64,000 nucleotides of DNA from Tardiphaga sp. 709 (GTDB lineage: Bacteria > Pseudomonadota > Alphaproteobacteria > Rhizobiales > Xanthobacteraceae): NCBI RefSeq assembly GCF_032401055.1, contig NZ_CP135529.1, positions 2,232,001 through 2,296,000 of the forward strand, in the 5' to 3' direction. A program made the position numbers and the translations under genes. Positions 35,208 to 44,145 of the stretch are shown here, piece by piece (the stretch's first letter is position 1; every line of letters starts with the position of its first letter). Below the pieces are notes generated by a model. It saw only the letters and a program-made list of their open reading frames with translations, was not told the origin of the DNA and searched no databases.

Positions 35208-36158
35208 TCAGAGATCCAACACGAGCCTCGGGCCCGCGCAGTCTCCGACGCAGACGATGAGCTCGCTTTGCCGTTCGGTCGGTGAAAGCACACGGTCCCG
35301 ATGGATTGGCGGCCCCTCTGTCCAGCGCACGCGGCAAGCGCCGCAGATGCCACCACCGCATGACACCGGGACATCGATCCCCATCGATTCCAGCGTTCCC
35401 AAAAGGCCCATGTCTGGGGTGACGACCGCCTGCATCCTGCTAGCCGAGAGGTAAAGTTCGTAGGGAGGCACGTCGCTTTTGGCGACGAGCTTCGGGGGCG
35501 TGAACATTTCGATATGCTTGCGGTTCTCCGGCCAGGTTGCGACCGCTTGCTCGAAAGCCTGAAGCATGGGATCCGGTCCGCAGCAGGCAGCCAAGCCAGA
35601 GCCGCCGAACTCCCCAACGATCTCGGCGATTATGGGCTTCGATTGTTCAGTCGTATCGTAAAGTCGGACGCGGCCAGCCTTGATCGCGGGTGCGATCATA
35701 TCCGGAAGAACCGGTTGACCTCGACTGGTCCAATGTAACACGTAATTCGTTTGGCCGCGGCGATCGAGATGACGAATCGCGGAAATGAACGGCGTTACAC
35801 CGATGCCGCCCGCCACGAACACGTTTGTCCCTTCCGGATCGAGCGCAAGGCCCCCGCGCGGCAGCGAGACGGATATCGGTTGCCCGACCTGCACGCGATC
35901 ATGCAGAAATGCGGATCCGCCGCGCCCTTCGCGCTCGCGCTTCACGGCGATCACGTAGCGGCGATCGTCGTCCGGCTCGTTGCAAAGCGAGTACGTTCGG
36001 ACAAGTCCCGGCTCCAGATGAACGTCGATATGGGCGCCGGGCCTGAATGGCGGTAACTCCCAATCGTCCTGATCGACCAGCGTGAAGCGCTTGGTGTCGT
36101 TGCCAAGATCCTCCACCTTCGAAACGACGGTAGATACCGTTTTGATCGCCTTCGCCAT
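35208..36158 (-). CDS. VanB/PDR-type oxidoreductase (FMN, NAD, 2Fe-2S)
   Basis: 316 residues from the ATG at 36158, which shares one base with the stop of the MOSC gene (TAATG). Domain order: flavin-binding barrel (FRPGAHIDVHLEPGLVRTYS), nucleotide-binding domain (VFVAGGIGVTPFISAIRHLD, ACCGPDPMLQAFEQAV), then a C-terminal plant-type ferredoxin with the cluster cysteines in CGGGICGACRVRW and IVCVGDC. It transfers electrons from NAD(P)H to an oxygenase or reductase partner. No Rieske oxygenase gene is adjacent. Fused MOSC-reductase proteins exist, so the tight overlap with the MOSC gene suggests the two act as one electron-transfer unit. Confidence 0.93.
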   Translation of the reverse strand: MAKAIKTVSTVVSKVEDLGNDTKRFTLVDQDDWELPPFRPGAHIDVHLEPGLVRTYSLCNEPDDDRRYVIAVKREREGRGGSAFLHDRVQVGQPISVSLPRGGLALDPEGTNVFVAGGIGVTPFISAIRHLDRRGQTNYVLHWTSRGQPVLPDMIAPAIKAGRVRLYDTTEQSKPIIAEIVGEFGGSGLAACCGPDPMLQAFEQAVATWPENRKHIEMFTPPKLVAKSDVPPYELYLSASRMQAVVTPDMGLLGTLESMGIDVPVSCGGGICGACRVRWTEGPPIHRDRVLSPTERQSELIVCVGDCAGPRLVLDL

Positions 36159-36667
36159 TATATCGGCCTTACGGTATCGCCGACGCGAAGCGTACCGCCA
36201 ACGATGATTTTGCAGTTTAGACCGGAACGGTTGATCATCGGATCGAACACCGGTTTGCCGAGAATTTCTTCGATGTGCCGACATGGCGTCGAAAGGCGGG
36301 TCGCTTCGACGATCGTCTCACCGAGCCGAAAGCGTCGGCCGACCAGATGATTGAGCGGAATGCCTTCGACGGTGACGTTGCGACGATGCTCCTCAGGGAG
36401 CATGTCGATCCCATGGTCTCGCTTGAGAGCCTCAAGGGTCTCCATCTCGAACAGGGTAATCTGGCGACCTTCCTCCGGCTTGTGAGAGTAGAACCCCGTC
36501 TCCTGCCCGATCAGGTATCGATCCCCATCGATCCCGCGGCTTGCGATGAGCTCGATCTCGGGGAATGTGCGCATGGGCAGGAACGCCCGTGGTGTCTTGT
36601 GCAGAAAGCGTACGACACCCTGCCAGGATGTAACGACCGGTTTCTTTTCGATTGCTTGGGCGTCCAT
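36158..36667 (-). CDS. MOSC-domain protein
   Basis: 169 residues. The MOSC fold is recognised from GIDGDRYLIGQETGFYSHKP, ITLFEMETLEAL, HRRNVTVEGIPLNHLVGRRF and the conserved STPCRHIEEI Cys plus NRSGLNCKIIVGGTLRVGD. MOSC domains bind sulfur or molybdenum cofactor species or mediate N-hydroxylated-compound reduction. It lies between the TPP enzyme (40 bp) and the reductase (overlap), all co-directional. A two-gene reductive system using the downstream flavin/iron-sulfur protein is the simplest reading, as inference. Confidence 0.88.
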   Translation of the reverse strand: MDAQAIEKKPVVTSWQGVVRFLHKTPRAFLPMRTFPEIELIASRGIDGDRYLIGQETGFYSHKPEEGRQITLFEMETLEALKRDHGIDMLPEEHRRNVTVEGIPLNHLVGRRFRLGETIVEATRLSTPCRHIEEILGKPVFDPMINRSGLNCKIIVGGTLRVGDTVRPI

Positions 36668-36707
36668 CGTTCTTCCCTACTCTTGGATCGAAATCTGTTG
36701 TTCTTCG

Positions 36708-38351
36708 TCAGCGTGTTGCGACGAGCGATTTATCGAGGGTCTGGCGCACATCGGAGCGCACCTCGACGACCACGGGTCCGCGGACTGACATCGCCTCGCC
36801 CACAATGCCAGGAGCGCTCTCCGCATCTTCAATCACAAATCCCGAGGCGCCGAAGGAACGCGCCAGGGCCGCGAAGTCGGGATTGGAGAGATCGGTGCCA
36901 TATGGACGGTTGGGAAACGTGCGCTCCTGATGCGAACGGATCGTTCCGTACGAGCAATTGTTCGACACGACGATCATGAGGTTCGCCCGTCGATCGACGG
37001 CCGTCGCCAATTCGTTACCGGTCATCAGAAAGCCGCCGTCGCCACAGAACGCAATTACTTGGCGATCTGGGTAGCGAAGGCTCGCGGCAAGTCCGGCTGG
37101 GACGCCGCTTCCCATCGCTCCGCAGGCCGACCCCAACAGCCGCGAAGCGGGCGCGAGGCTGAAGATGCGATGAACCCATCCCGCAAAGTTTCCGGAATCA
37201 GTCGTGACGATGCCATCCGCTTTGAAATGCGAGGCTATGGCGGCGACTGCGTGTCCGAGGACGTCCTCCGACGGAACGCCGATCCGCGGCCAGCCGTGTG
37301 TTGCCGCCCGCACCGCCGCCGTCTCTTGTAACCACTGCTTCCGGTCTGGTGAAGCTGCCGGTGCCGCGAGCATGGCCGAAACGAATGCGTGCGATCCGGA
37401 GACGACTGCGACATCGGTCCGGAATCGCTTACCGATAGCATCAGTATCCGGATAGACATGGATCAAAGGCTGACGCGGCTCGGACTGCCGCGGAAACGCG
37501 AAGCCGAGCGAAGATAGATCGCCGAGGCGCGTCCCGATTGCGACGATCAGGTCAGCGCGCTCAAGAAGCTTCGCATGTGACGGCGACGTGAAGAAGCCGA
37601 ATTGGCCAGCCCAAAGACGATGATCGTTTGGGAACTGGTCCTGCATCTTGTTCAGGGTGACGACTGGAACGTCCCATTTTTCTGAGAAGGTGATCAGGTC
37701 TTCCCTGAAAGAAGCCGTCCGGCATTCGCCGCCGACCAATACGATCGGCTTCTCAGACGCGGCCAACAGCCCAGCGGCGCGTTTGATGGCGTCAATGCCT
37801 GGTTCTGGGAGCGCAAGCTCATTGGTTCTGGCAACAAGGCCTTCAGCCGTTTCAGCGAGGAGATCCTCAGGCAGTTCGACCGCGACGGGACCGGGTGTCC
37901 CTGCAAGCGCCGCCGCGAATGCGCGAGCCATCATTTCCGGAACGAGGTCTGCCGAATTCAGGCGTACCGACCATTTCAGCAGCCCTGCGAAGGAGCGGCC
38001 GCAATCGACCTCCTGCACGGCGTCCCTGTCAAGATTGGGGCGGTCTACCTGACCGACCAGCATGATAAGGGGGATCGCCTCCTGAGCTGCCACATGGAGA
38101 CCGAGCGCGGCGTTGAAAGCACCGGGGCCGCGGCTCGCCATCACGACGCCCGCACGCCCCGTAAGCTTGGCGTCGGCAACTGCGGCAAGACCTGCACTGC
38201 CTTCGTGGCGGCAGGTCACCAGATCGATATCGTTCCGGTCATGAAGCGCGTCAAGGAGCGGCAAGAAGCTTTCCCCCGGTACGCAGAACGCGCGATCCAC
38301 GCCATGCGCAGCCAGGCTATCGGCGATCAGTTCCGCCACACGGTACGTCAT
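36708..38351 (-). CDS. thiamine-diphosphate enzyme, acetolactate-synthase-like
   Basis: 547 residues; the ATG at 38351 overlaps the stop of the CoA-transferase beta gene (ATGA). N-terminal pyrimidine domain with the catalytic Glu in VTCRHEGSAGLAAVADAKL; central domain (RAAGLLAASEKPIVLVGGEC); C-terminal diphosphate domain with FCGDGGFLMTGNELATAVDR and the NN pair of VVSNNCSYGT. Members decarboxylate 2-oxo acids (acetolactate synthase, benzoylformate or sulfopyruvate decarboxylase, oxalyl-CoA decarboxylase). The acyl-CoA setting suggests decarboxylation of an oxo acid or its CoA ester, but no specific substrate is supported. Confidence 0.9.
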   Translation of the reverse strand: MTYRVAELIADSLAAHGVDRAFCVPGESFLPLLDALHDRNDIDLVTCRHEGSAGLAAVADAKLTGRAGVVMASRGPGAFNAALGLHVAAQEAIPLIMLVGQVDRPNLDRDAVQEVDCGRSFAGLLKWSVRLNSADLVPEMMARAFAAALAGTPGPVAVELPEDLLAETAEGLVARTNELALPEPGIDAIKRAAGLLAASEKPIVLVGGECRTASFREDLITFSEKWDVPVVTLNKMQDQFPNDHRLWAGQFGFFTSPSHAKLLERADLIVAIGTRLGDLSSLGFAFPRQSEPRQPLIHVYPDTDAIGKRFRTDVAVVSGSHAFVSAMLAAPAASPDRKQWLQETAAVRAATHGWPRIGVPSEDVLGHAVAAIASHFKADGIVTTDSGNFAGWVHRIFSLAPASRLLGSACGAMGSGVPAGLAASLRYPDRQVIAFCGDGGFLMTGNELATAVDRRANLMIVVSNNCSYGTIRSHQERTFPNRPYGTDLSNPDFAALARSFGASGFVIEDAESAPGIVGEAMSVRGPVVVEVRSDVRQTLDKSLVATR

Positions 38352-39025
38352 ACGACGCTCCCGTCCTGCTTGATGATCTGCGGTGCACCAGGGGCGTGGA
38401 TCGGCGAGTCCGTAACTTCCTGCAGCGCCTCGATCGAGAGGCCCTCAAGCAACGCCCGAACCGCGAGACCATTTTCTACGATGTCGATGATCGCCAGATT
38501 GGTGAAGATGCGGGTCACGACGTTGCGCGCCGTGAGCGGATACACGCAACGTTCGACGATGCGGGGCTGCCCCTCTTTCGTCGTGTGGTCCATCATCACC
38601 CAGATGGATTTGGCTCCGACCGCGAGATCGATTGCTCCTCCGATGCCGGGCGGTGATCCATTATCCCCAGTCGACCAGTTCGCCAGATCGCCGTCCTTCG
38701 AGACCTGGAACGCTCCAAGGACAGCGACATCGAGATGGCCGCCGCGCATCATTGCGAATGACAGACTCGAGTCGAAATAAGAGCCGCCTGTGCGGAGCGA
38801 GATCGGCATCTTCCCGGCATTGATGAGATCCCAGTCTTCCTGACCCACAGCAGGCTTCGGACCAACATTGAGAATGCCGTTCTCGCTGTGGAGGATCACG
38901 CCGGATTCGGCCGGCAGGAAATCCGCCACATGCGTGGGAGCGCCGATGCCGAGATTAACGAATCCCTCTGAGGGGAGATGCAATGCGACCATACGTGCGA
39001 GCGCGTCGCGCGAAAGCGGGGTCAT
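38348..39025 (-). CDS. CoA-transferase beta subunit (family I)
   Basis: 225 residues from the ATG at 39025 (AAGGAG upstream), overlapping the alpha-subunit stop by four bases. Family segments: GFVNLGIGAPTHVADFLPAE, the catalytic Glu in LHSENGILNVGP, GAIDLAVGAKSIWVMMDHTT and ERCVYPLTARNVVTRIFTNL. This is the 3-oxoacid / succinyl-CoA:acid transferase type: the Glu forms the covalent CoA thioester while CoA is swapped between acids. With a repaired alpha subunit it would activate the cluster's carboxylic acid substrate. Confidence 0.93.
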   Translation of the reverse strand: MTPLSRDALARMVALHLPSEGFVNLGIGAPTHVADFLPAESGVILHSENGILNVGPKPAVGQEDWDLINAGKMPISLRTGGSYFDSSLSFAMMRGGHLDVAVLGAFQVSKDGDLANWSTGDNGSPPGIGGAIDLAVGAKSIWVMMDHTTKEGQPRIVERCVYPLTARNVVTRIFTNLAIIDIVENGLAVRALLEGLSIEALQEVTDSPIHAPGAPQIIKQDGSVV

Positions 39026-39683
39026 CGGGGGCTCCTTGCGAAAACGCGATCCACGAAAATGCACGGCGTGACGATGGCTTCAGGATCGAGTTCGCCGGGT
39101 TCGACAACGCGGTCCACCTCGACGGCAACCGTCCGTCCGGCGGTCGCCATGACCGCGCAATGATTGCGGGCGGTCTTGTTGTAGGTGACGTTCCCGAGCG
39201 TGTCGGCGAGGTGGCCCTTCACGAAGGAGTAATCCGCGCGCAGTGGTAGTTCGAGAATGAACTCGCGGTCGCCGACGACGATCTTTTGCTTACCGTCCGC
39301 AAACACCGTGCCGACGCCGACCGGAGACAGGAAGCCTCCGAGCCCAGCCCCCCTGCCCGAATGCGCTCGACCAACGTTCCCTGCGGAACGAGTTCAAGTT
39401 CGACCGTACCGGCACGATATTGTTCGGCAAATTGCTTGGCAGCACGCGGATACGAACAGACGATCTTCCGGACGATCTTGGCCTCGAACCAAAGCGACAG
39501 GTCGTCTTCCGTTGAACCTGCGTTGTTTGAGATTAGGGTGAGGTCGCGGACACCCGTGTCTAGCACCGCCCTCACCACTCCAAGCGGAAGACCCGCTCCA
39601 CCGAAGCCGCCCATCATGATGGCATTACCGTCTTGGATGCCCTCCACGGCCGCTCCGGCGTCCTTGACCACTACGTTTCGCAT
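39022..39683 (-). pseudogene. CoA-transferase alpha subunit with one-base frameshift
   Basis: The first frame starts at 39683 (MRNVVVKDAGAAVEGIQDGN) and keeps family sequence (GFGGAGLPLGVVRAVLDTGV, LISNNAGSTEDD) up to VERIRAGG. There, opposite a run of six C at 39348-39353, the reading frame slips. The next frame continues exactly where the family should (AGLGGFLSPVGVGTVFADGK, REFILELPLRADYSFVKGHL, then GNVTYNKTARN) to TGA at 39022. A seventh base in the run restores 220 residues, normal for the subunit. The rest is well conserved, so either a very recent mutation or a sequencing error. Confidence 0.85.
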
Positions 39684-39703
39684 CGTTCCGCCCGTTTTGA
39701 TTT

Positions 39704-40882
39704 TTAAGAGATTGATTTTGGATACGCCGACGACAGTCCTCGCCCCACGCGGTCGAGCAGCATCTCACTGGTGCCGTCCGCATAAGCGGCCATCCGGACC
39801 TCGGCGAGATGCATGTTCAGACGATGGGCCGCACTTGCTCCTGTCGCGCCGACGATCCGCACGCACTGGTCGATTCCCCAGATCGCGGTATCGACAGCGA
39901 ACTTCTTCGCCTGCGCGGCCAGACCGACGGGATTTTCGCCGATCTGAATCTGCTCGGCGGCCCGGAATACAAGCGCGTTGGCGGCCTCTAGGCGGATCGA
40001 CACCTCCGCAAGCTCCCAGCGAAGGCCTTGATGCCCTGTCAACGGTTTGCCGAACGCTTTACGATTTTCGCAGTAGTCCACCGCTTCACATAGAGCAGCG
40101 TAGAGCGTAGCTACGCTCATAGCGGCCACATGCACGCGCGCACCGTTCACCGCCGTCATGGACGCCTTCAACGCCGCCCCCGGTGGAGCGATCAAGCACC
40201 AATCAGGGACGAAGTGCTTGTCGAACGCAACTTCTGCAAGACGGAACGAGCGTCCTCCCGGAACCAGTACCTCCGTACGCTTGACACTCTCGCTGGCTCC
40301 GAACGGCACGTAGAAGCTCGCGATATTTTCAGCGCCCGCGGCATCGCCAACGCGGGCAAGGACGATCAGTCCGCCGACGAGCAGGCCATTCGTCATCCAT
40401 GCCTTGGTCCCACTCAGCGTCCATCCGCCATCGACGGGGGTGGCCGTCGTCGTCAACGCAGAGACATCGCTGCCGCCTGCAGGTTCGGTCATCGCGGTGG
40501 TCAGGAGAAGTTCGCCCCGCAGTGCTGGAGCCAACAGTTGTTCGATCTGGACCGTTGTGCCGGCCTGGGAAAGGCGCGTCGCCCCGCCTTGGTGGTGGTT
40601 AAGGCAGAATGCCGCTGCGAAGCCGTGGTGCGCCATCTCCTGCGCGACCCGGATTTTGCATAGATAGGACGCTCCCAGCCCGCCATGGGCGCGCTTGGCC
40701 TGGAGTCCGAGCATTCCGATCGCCGCCCAGTCGGCGATCCATCTTTCCGGAAAGGCTTCACCCGCCATGTGTGCGGCAAGCAGGCTTTCGGAGAACGAAC
40801 CGGTACAGAACTCTCGCGCCTTCGCTACATACCCAAGCTCTTCCGCGGAGAGGAGACTGTCATACTGATGATAGGCGTTCAT
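39704..40882 (-). CDS. acyl-CoA dehydrogenase
   Basis: 392 residues from the ATG at 40882 (a GTG one codon earlier is also possible). FAD-binding and active-site segments are normal: TTAMTEPAGGSDVSALTTTA, GTKAWMTNGLLVGGLIVLAR, and the C-terminal CVRIVGATGASAAHRLNMHL, MAAYADGTSEMLLDRVGRGL. The catalytic base is not obvious from position; the Glu in DGTSEMLLDR sits where IVD/GCD-branch enzymes place it. It oxidises an acyl-CoA to the 2-enoyl-CoA and passes electrons to ETF. Lies 20 bp before the CoA-transferase alpha gene in the same operon. Confidence 0.93.
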   Translation of the reverse strand: MNAYHQYDSLLSAEELGYVAKAREFCTGSFSESLLAAHMAGEAFPERWIADWAAIGMLGLQAKRAHGGLGASYLCKIRVAQEMAHHGFAAAFCLNHHQGGATRLSQAGTTVQIEQLLAPALRGELLLTTAMTEPAGGSDVSALTTTATPVDGGWTLSGTKAWMTNGLLVGGLIVLARVGDAAGAENIASFYVPFGASESVKRTEVLVPGGRSFRLAEVAFDKHFVPDWCLIAPPGAALKASMTAVNGARVHVAAMSVATLYAALCEAVDYCENRKAFGKPLTGHQGLRWELAEVSIRLEAANALVFRAAEQIQIGENPVGLAAQAKKFAVDTAIWGIDQCVRIVGATGASAAHRLNMHLAEVRMAAYADGTSEMLLDRVGRGLSSAYPKSIS

Positions 40883-40902
40883 CACTGAATTCCCTTCGAA
40901 CC

Positions 40903-41886
40903 CTATTTCTGAAGAGGTGCTCCGACGTCCTTAGCCCACTTATTCCAGAACGCTTCTTCGCGTCCGACGTCGGCGGTGAAGCTTTCCGCCGTCGACCCCT
41001 GAATCGGCGTGGCGCCGAGCGTGACCAAGTGGGCGAGAAATTCTGGATCGCTTGCTCCCTTGTCGAGAGCCGCGCCAATCTTCCCCACGACTTCCGAAGG
41101 CATGTTCGCTGGGCCAGCGACACCAAACCATGGTGAGACGTCCAGCGGCTTGCCTCCGGCCTGCTCGACAGTCGGAAGATCGGGGAACGCCGGCGACCGC
41201 TCGTTCGCCGTCACCGCGATCGCCTTGAGCGAACCGGCCTTGACGTGCTCTGCGATGGTTGCCTCCGTGAAGAAGCCCGCCTCGACCACGCCCGATATGG
41301 TGTCTGTGATCGGTTGGTTGCCGCCCGAATAGTTGATGAACGACATCTTCGTATCGTAGGTCATGTCGAAAAGCGTTCCGCCGATATGCGACGTGGCACC
41401 GAACGTTCCGCCGAAGTTCACCTGCCCAGGGTGTGCTTTGAGATATGCGAGAAACTCGGCAAAATTTGAAACCGGAAGCTTTGGATTCACCACTAGTAAA
41501 TTTCGCTGTTTCGCGACTTTGCGGATGTAGGTGAAGCCTTTCTGCTGATCGTAGCGCACACTTTGATAAAGCGCGGCAGCGCGGGTGTTCGAGGACTCGA
41601 CCGCAACAAGCAGAGTGTAACCATCTGGCGCAGCGCGGGAGACGTTGGAAGCGGCGATCATACCTCCCGCACCCCCGTTGTTCTCTACGATAACATTCGT
41701 CGCCAATTCCTTTGAAAGGAGACGCCCGATGACGCGCCCCATGATGTCCGTGGGGCCGCCCGGCGGAAACCCGACGATCAGCTTGATCGTCTTCGACGGA
41801 TAGGCGTCGGCAGCACTCGCTGGAGCGGACAAAAGGCCGAGGCAGAACACGGCCGCTAGTTGGGTCGATTTTCTGAACACCTGCAT
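40903..41886 (-). CDS. TctC/Bug-family solute-binding protein
   Basis: 327 residues from the ATG at 41886. The signal peptide MQVFRKSTQLAAVFCLGLLS is cleaved after APASA. Signature segments are YPSKTIKLIVGFPPGGPTDI, VIVENNGGAGGMIAASNVSR and APDGYTLLVA. These periplasmic proteins bind carboxylates; the membrane components (TctA/TctB) are not in this window, as is common for Bug proteins. It is the first gene of the acyl-CoA operon and diverges from acuR across 245 bp, so it marks the acid that the operon degrades. Confidence 0.93.
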   Translation of the reverse strand: MQVFRKSTQLAAVFCLGLLSAPASAADAYPSKTIKLIVGFPPGGPTDIMGRVIGRLLSKELATNVIVENNGGAGGMIAASNVSRAAPDGYTLLVAVESSNTRAAALYQSVRYDQQKGFTYIRKVAKQRNLLVVNPKLPVSNFAEFLAYLKAHPGQVNFGGTFGATSHIGGTLFDMTYDTKMSFINYSGGNQPITDTISGVVEAGFFTEATIAEHVKAGSLKAIAVTANERSPAFPDLPTVEQAGGKPLDVSPWFGVAGPANMPSEVVGKIGAALDKGASDPEFLAHLVTLGATPIQGSTAESFTADVGREEAFWNKWAKDVGAPLQK

Positions 41887-42105
41887 TATGAAACACCTTT
41901 CTCGAAGGACGCCCGACCTTCGGACTGAGGACACTTTGTGTCAAGAACGAAACAACGATGACGCAACGCAAAACCGCACATTGTCTCGCCATCTGATGCT
42001 GAAATGCTACGCAAACTGCATTGCGTCGCAGCAAATACCTTTATTCCAGCGAAATCAGGAGGAGCTCTTCGCGTCCGCCAATTTGCCATTCCAACTGCAA
42101 TGTTC

Positions 42106-42120
42106 TAGACGATCGGTCTA
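42106..42120. promoter_or_regulatory. acuR operator: candidate AcuR operator
   Basis: TAGACGATCGGTCTA is an inverted repeat of TAGAC and GTCTA arms around GATCG, ending 11 bases before the acuR ATG. Read from either side it approximates TAGACCGATCGGTCTA, a typical TetR-type dyad. A weak -35-like TTGCCA at 42083 lies 17 bases upstream, so the dyad would cover the -10 region. This location fits autorepression of acuR-acuI; it may also affect the divergent operon. Inferred from symmetry and position only. Confidence 0.5.
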
Positions 42121-42131
42121 ATGGTGAGGCG

Positions 42132-42802
42132 ATGACGAAGAGCGACGACAATCCGGGGACAACAATAGGTGCGGACCGGCGCGCGGCTGGCTACGTGCCG
42201 ACAAAGGACGTTCTGCTTCGTTGCGGGATGGAAGTGCTGACAGAACAGGGGTTCGCAGCCACGGGTCTGGATGCGCTGCTACGCCGCGCGACCGTGCCGA
42301 AAGGCTCATTCTACCATTACTTCGACAGCAAGGCCGATTTCGGCCGAGAGGTCATGAAGACCTATGATGCCTTCTTCCATCGCAAACTTGATCGCGCTTT
42401 GGGCGATGAGCGACTGGCGCCGTCTGAGCGCATGCGTGCGTTCGTCGAGGATGCCAAACGAGGTATGGCCAAGTACGGCTATGCCCGCGGATGCCTCGTC
42501 GGAAACCTCAGTCAGGAAGTCGAAGCGTTGCCAGACGATTATCGGTCGCTGCTGAACGAAATCGTCCTTGGATGGCAGCGCAAAGTGGCGCGGTGTCTCG
42601 AGCTTGCGCGCGATGCCCGCGAGATTAGCCATGACGCCGACTGCGATGTCTTGGCTGAATTTTTTGGATCGGCTGGGAAGGCGCAGTGATGCGGGCGCGC
42701 CTCGTTAAGAACGGTACTCCGCTCGACACTTTCATTGCCGGATTTGTCGCCGGCCTGCCCCGTCCGGATCGGACAAAGGCTGGGACGAAGAAGAAACCAT
42801 GA
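42132..42802 (+). pseudogene. acuR: AcuR-like TetR repressor with one-base frameshift
   Basis: From the ATG at 42132 the product has the TetR helix-turn-helix (LLRCGMEVLTEQGFAATGLD, KGSFYHYFDSKADFGREVM) and the AcuR-type ligand domain (YGYARGCLVGNLSQEVEALP, DDYRSLLNEIVLGWQRKVAR). In the run of six T at 42660-42665 the frame slips and stops at 42687-42689. The alternative frame continues the family text (WIGWEGAVMRARLVKNGTPL, DTFIAGFVAGLPRPDR) to TGA at 42802. One extra T gives a normal 223-residue AcuR. In Rhodobacter AcuR senses acrylate and represses acuI; that arrangement, with acuI 13 bp downstream, is reproduced here. Confidence 0.8.
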
Positions 42803-42815
42803 AAAGGAGCGTCAA

Positions 42816-43799
42816 TTGTTCAAAGCTGTGCTGATCGAAAAGGACGAACAAGGATACCGCGCCGACGTTGTCGAACTTCCAGAAAGCCGTCTTCCCGAAG
42901 GAGACGTACTGGTCGATGTCGAGTTCAGCACGTTGAACTACAAGGACGGTCTGGCGATCACCGGTAAGGGTCCGATCCTCAGGTCTTTCCCCATGGTTCC
43001 CGGCATTGATTTCGCTGGCACGGTGTCGTCGAGCTCAGACCCGGCCTACTCTCCCGGCGACCGCGTGGTCCTCAACGGTTGGGGTGTCGGCGAACAACAC
43101 TGGGGTGGACTGGCACAACGTGCGAAGGTCAAGGGCGATTGGCTGATCAAGTTGCCGACATCAGTGTCGGCCCGCCGCGCCATGATCATCGGTACGGCGG
43201 GTTACACGGCCATGCTGTCTGTCATGGCGCTCGAAAAATACGGCATTCGTCCCGGAAGCGGCGATGTTCTGGTGACCGGCGCTGGGGGCGGCGTCGGAGG
43301 CATCGCGATCATGCTACTTCACAAGCTCGGTTTCCGGATTGTGGCTTCGACCGGGCGGCCAGAAGAAGAGTCATACCTCAAGAGCCTTGGCGCCGCCGAA
43401 GTCGTGGATCGCGCGCAATTCTCTCAACCCGGCAAGCCGCTGCAAAAGGAGCGATGGATCGCAGCCATTGACTCTGTCGGCAGCCATACGCTCGCCAACG
43501 TGTGCGCCGGAATCAAGTCTGACGGCGCGGTGGCCGCGTGCGGTATGGCGCAAGGCCTGGATTTCCCGGCGAGCGTCGCCCCGTTCATTTTACGCGGTGT
43601 TGCGCTGTTCGGAATTAACAGCGTGACCCGCTCGAAGGCGGAGCGTATCAAAGCTTGGGATCGCCTCGCCTCGCTACTGACAGATGCAGATCTCGAACCG
43701 ACGACAATGGAAATCGGACTTAACGAAGTCAAAGACACGGCAGAACGCCTTATGACCGGCCAAATCCGCGGACGCGCAGTCGTTAACGTCAATCGGTGA
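42816..43799 (+). CDS. acuI: acryloyl-CoA reductase / YhdH-type quinone oxidoreductase
   Basis: 327 residues. The start is the TTG at 42816, fixed by AAGGAG at 42804-42809; the frame open from 42735 is otherwise the tail of acuR. Medium-chain dehydrogenase/reductase without zinc ligands: FSTLNYKDGLAITGKGPILR, NGWGVGEQHWGGLAQRAKVK, the NADPH motif VTGAGGGVGGIAIMLLHKLG, and FGINSVTRSKAERIKAWDRL. AcuI reduces toxic acryloyl-CoA to propionyl-CoA with NADPH. It would protect the cell from, or complete, the acyl-CoA pathway encoded divergently. The acuR-acuI gene order supports the assignment. Confidence 0.88.
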   Translation: MFKAVLIEKDEQGYRADVVELPESRLPEGDVLVDVEFSTLNYKDGLAITGKGPILRSFPMVPGIDFAGTVSSSSDPAYSPGDRVVLNGWGVGEQHWGGLAQRAKVKGDWLIKLPTSVSARRAMIIGTAGYTAMLSVMALEKYGIRPGSGDVLVTGAGGGVGGIAIMLLHKLGFRIVASTGRPEEESYLKSLGAAEVVDRAQFSQPGKPLQKERWIAAIDSVGSHTLANVCAGIKSDGAVAACGMAQGLDFPASVAPFILRGVALFGINSVTRSKAERIKAWDRLASLLTDADLEPTTMEIGLNEVKDTAERLMTGQIRGRAVVNVNR

Positions 43800-44145
43800 A
43801 AGACTTGGGTATAGGCGCAGCACTGTTGCGTGCACCCGAGACTCTATAGCTCCCTTTCGATGAACACCGGGGACCGCTTTTGGGACTGCGCGAGAAATAA
43901 ATCTCATCAACGTGGTGCCCGGGCCGTAGATATAGCAATGTGTGATGACCCACGTGGATTGCCCATTGACCCCACAAGTAGCTTTGAGGGTCGAACGGCA
44001 TCGACCACGTCTTCGTAAGAAGACATCAACCCATTGTCGCTCGTCGATGCACAAGAGTCCTATCGCTGAAGCGACACTGGATGTCGATTTCGTAGCTGCT
44101 GTGCTCGTACTTGACGCCTCGCGGCGACACTCTGATTTGATGAAG
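43800..44145. other. intergenic, 346 bp, no supported gene
   Basis: This lies between the convergent acuI and adk genes. Open frames on both strands extend in from the neighbours but have no start site or recognisable content. No intrinsic terminator with a T tract is visible for either gene. Confidence 0.5.

Noticed and set aside
39348-39353. Programmed frameshifting as the explanation for the CoA-transferase alpha lesion
   Set aside because: No stimulatory structure or slippery heptamer context was evident, the family does not use frameshifting, and three similar lesions elsewhere point to a common technical or mutational cause.
42758-42776. GTCCGGATCGGAC dyad inside the 3' end of acuR
   Set aside because: Lies in coding sequence of the restored frame and differs from the TAGAC/GTCTA operator; probably chance.
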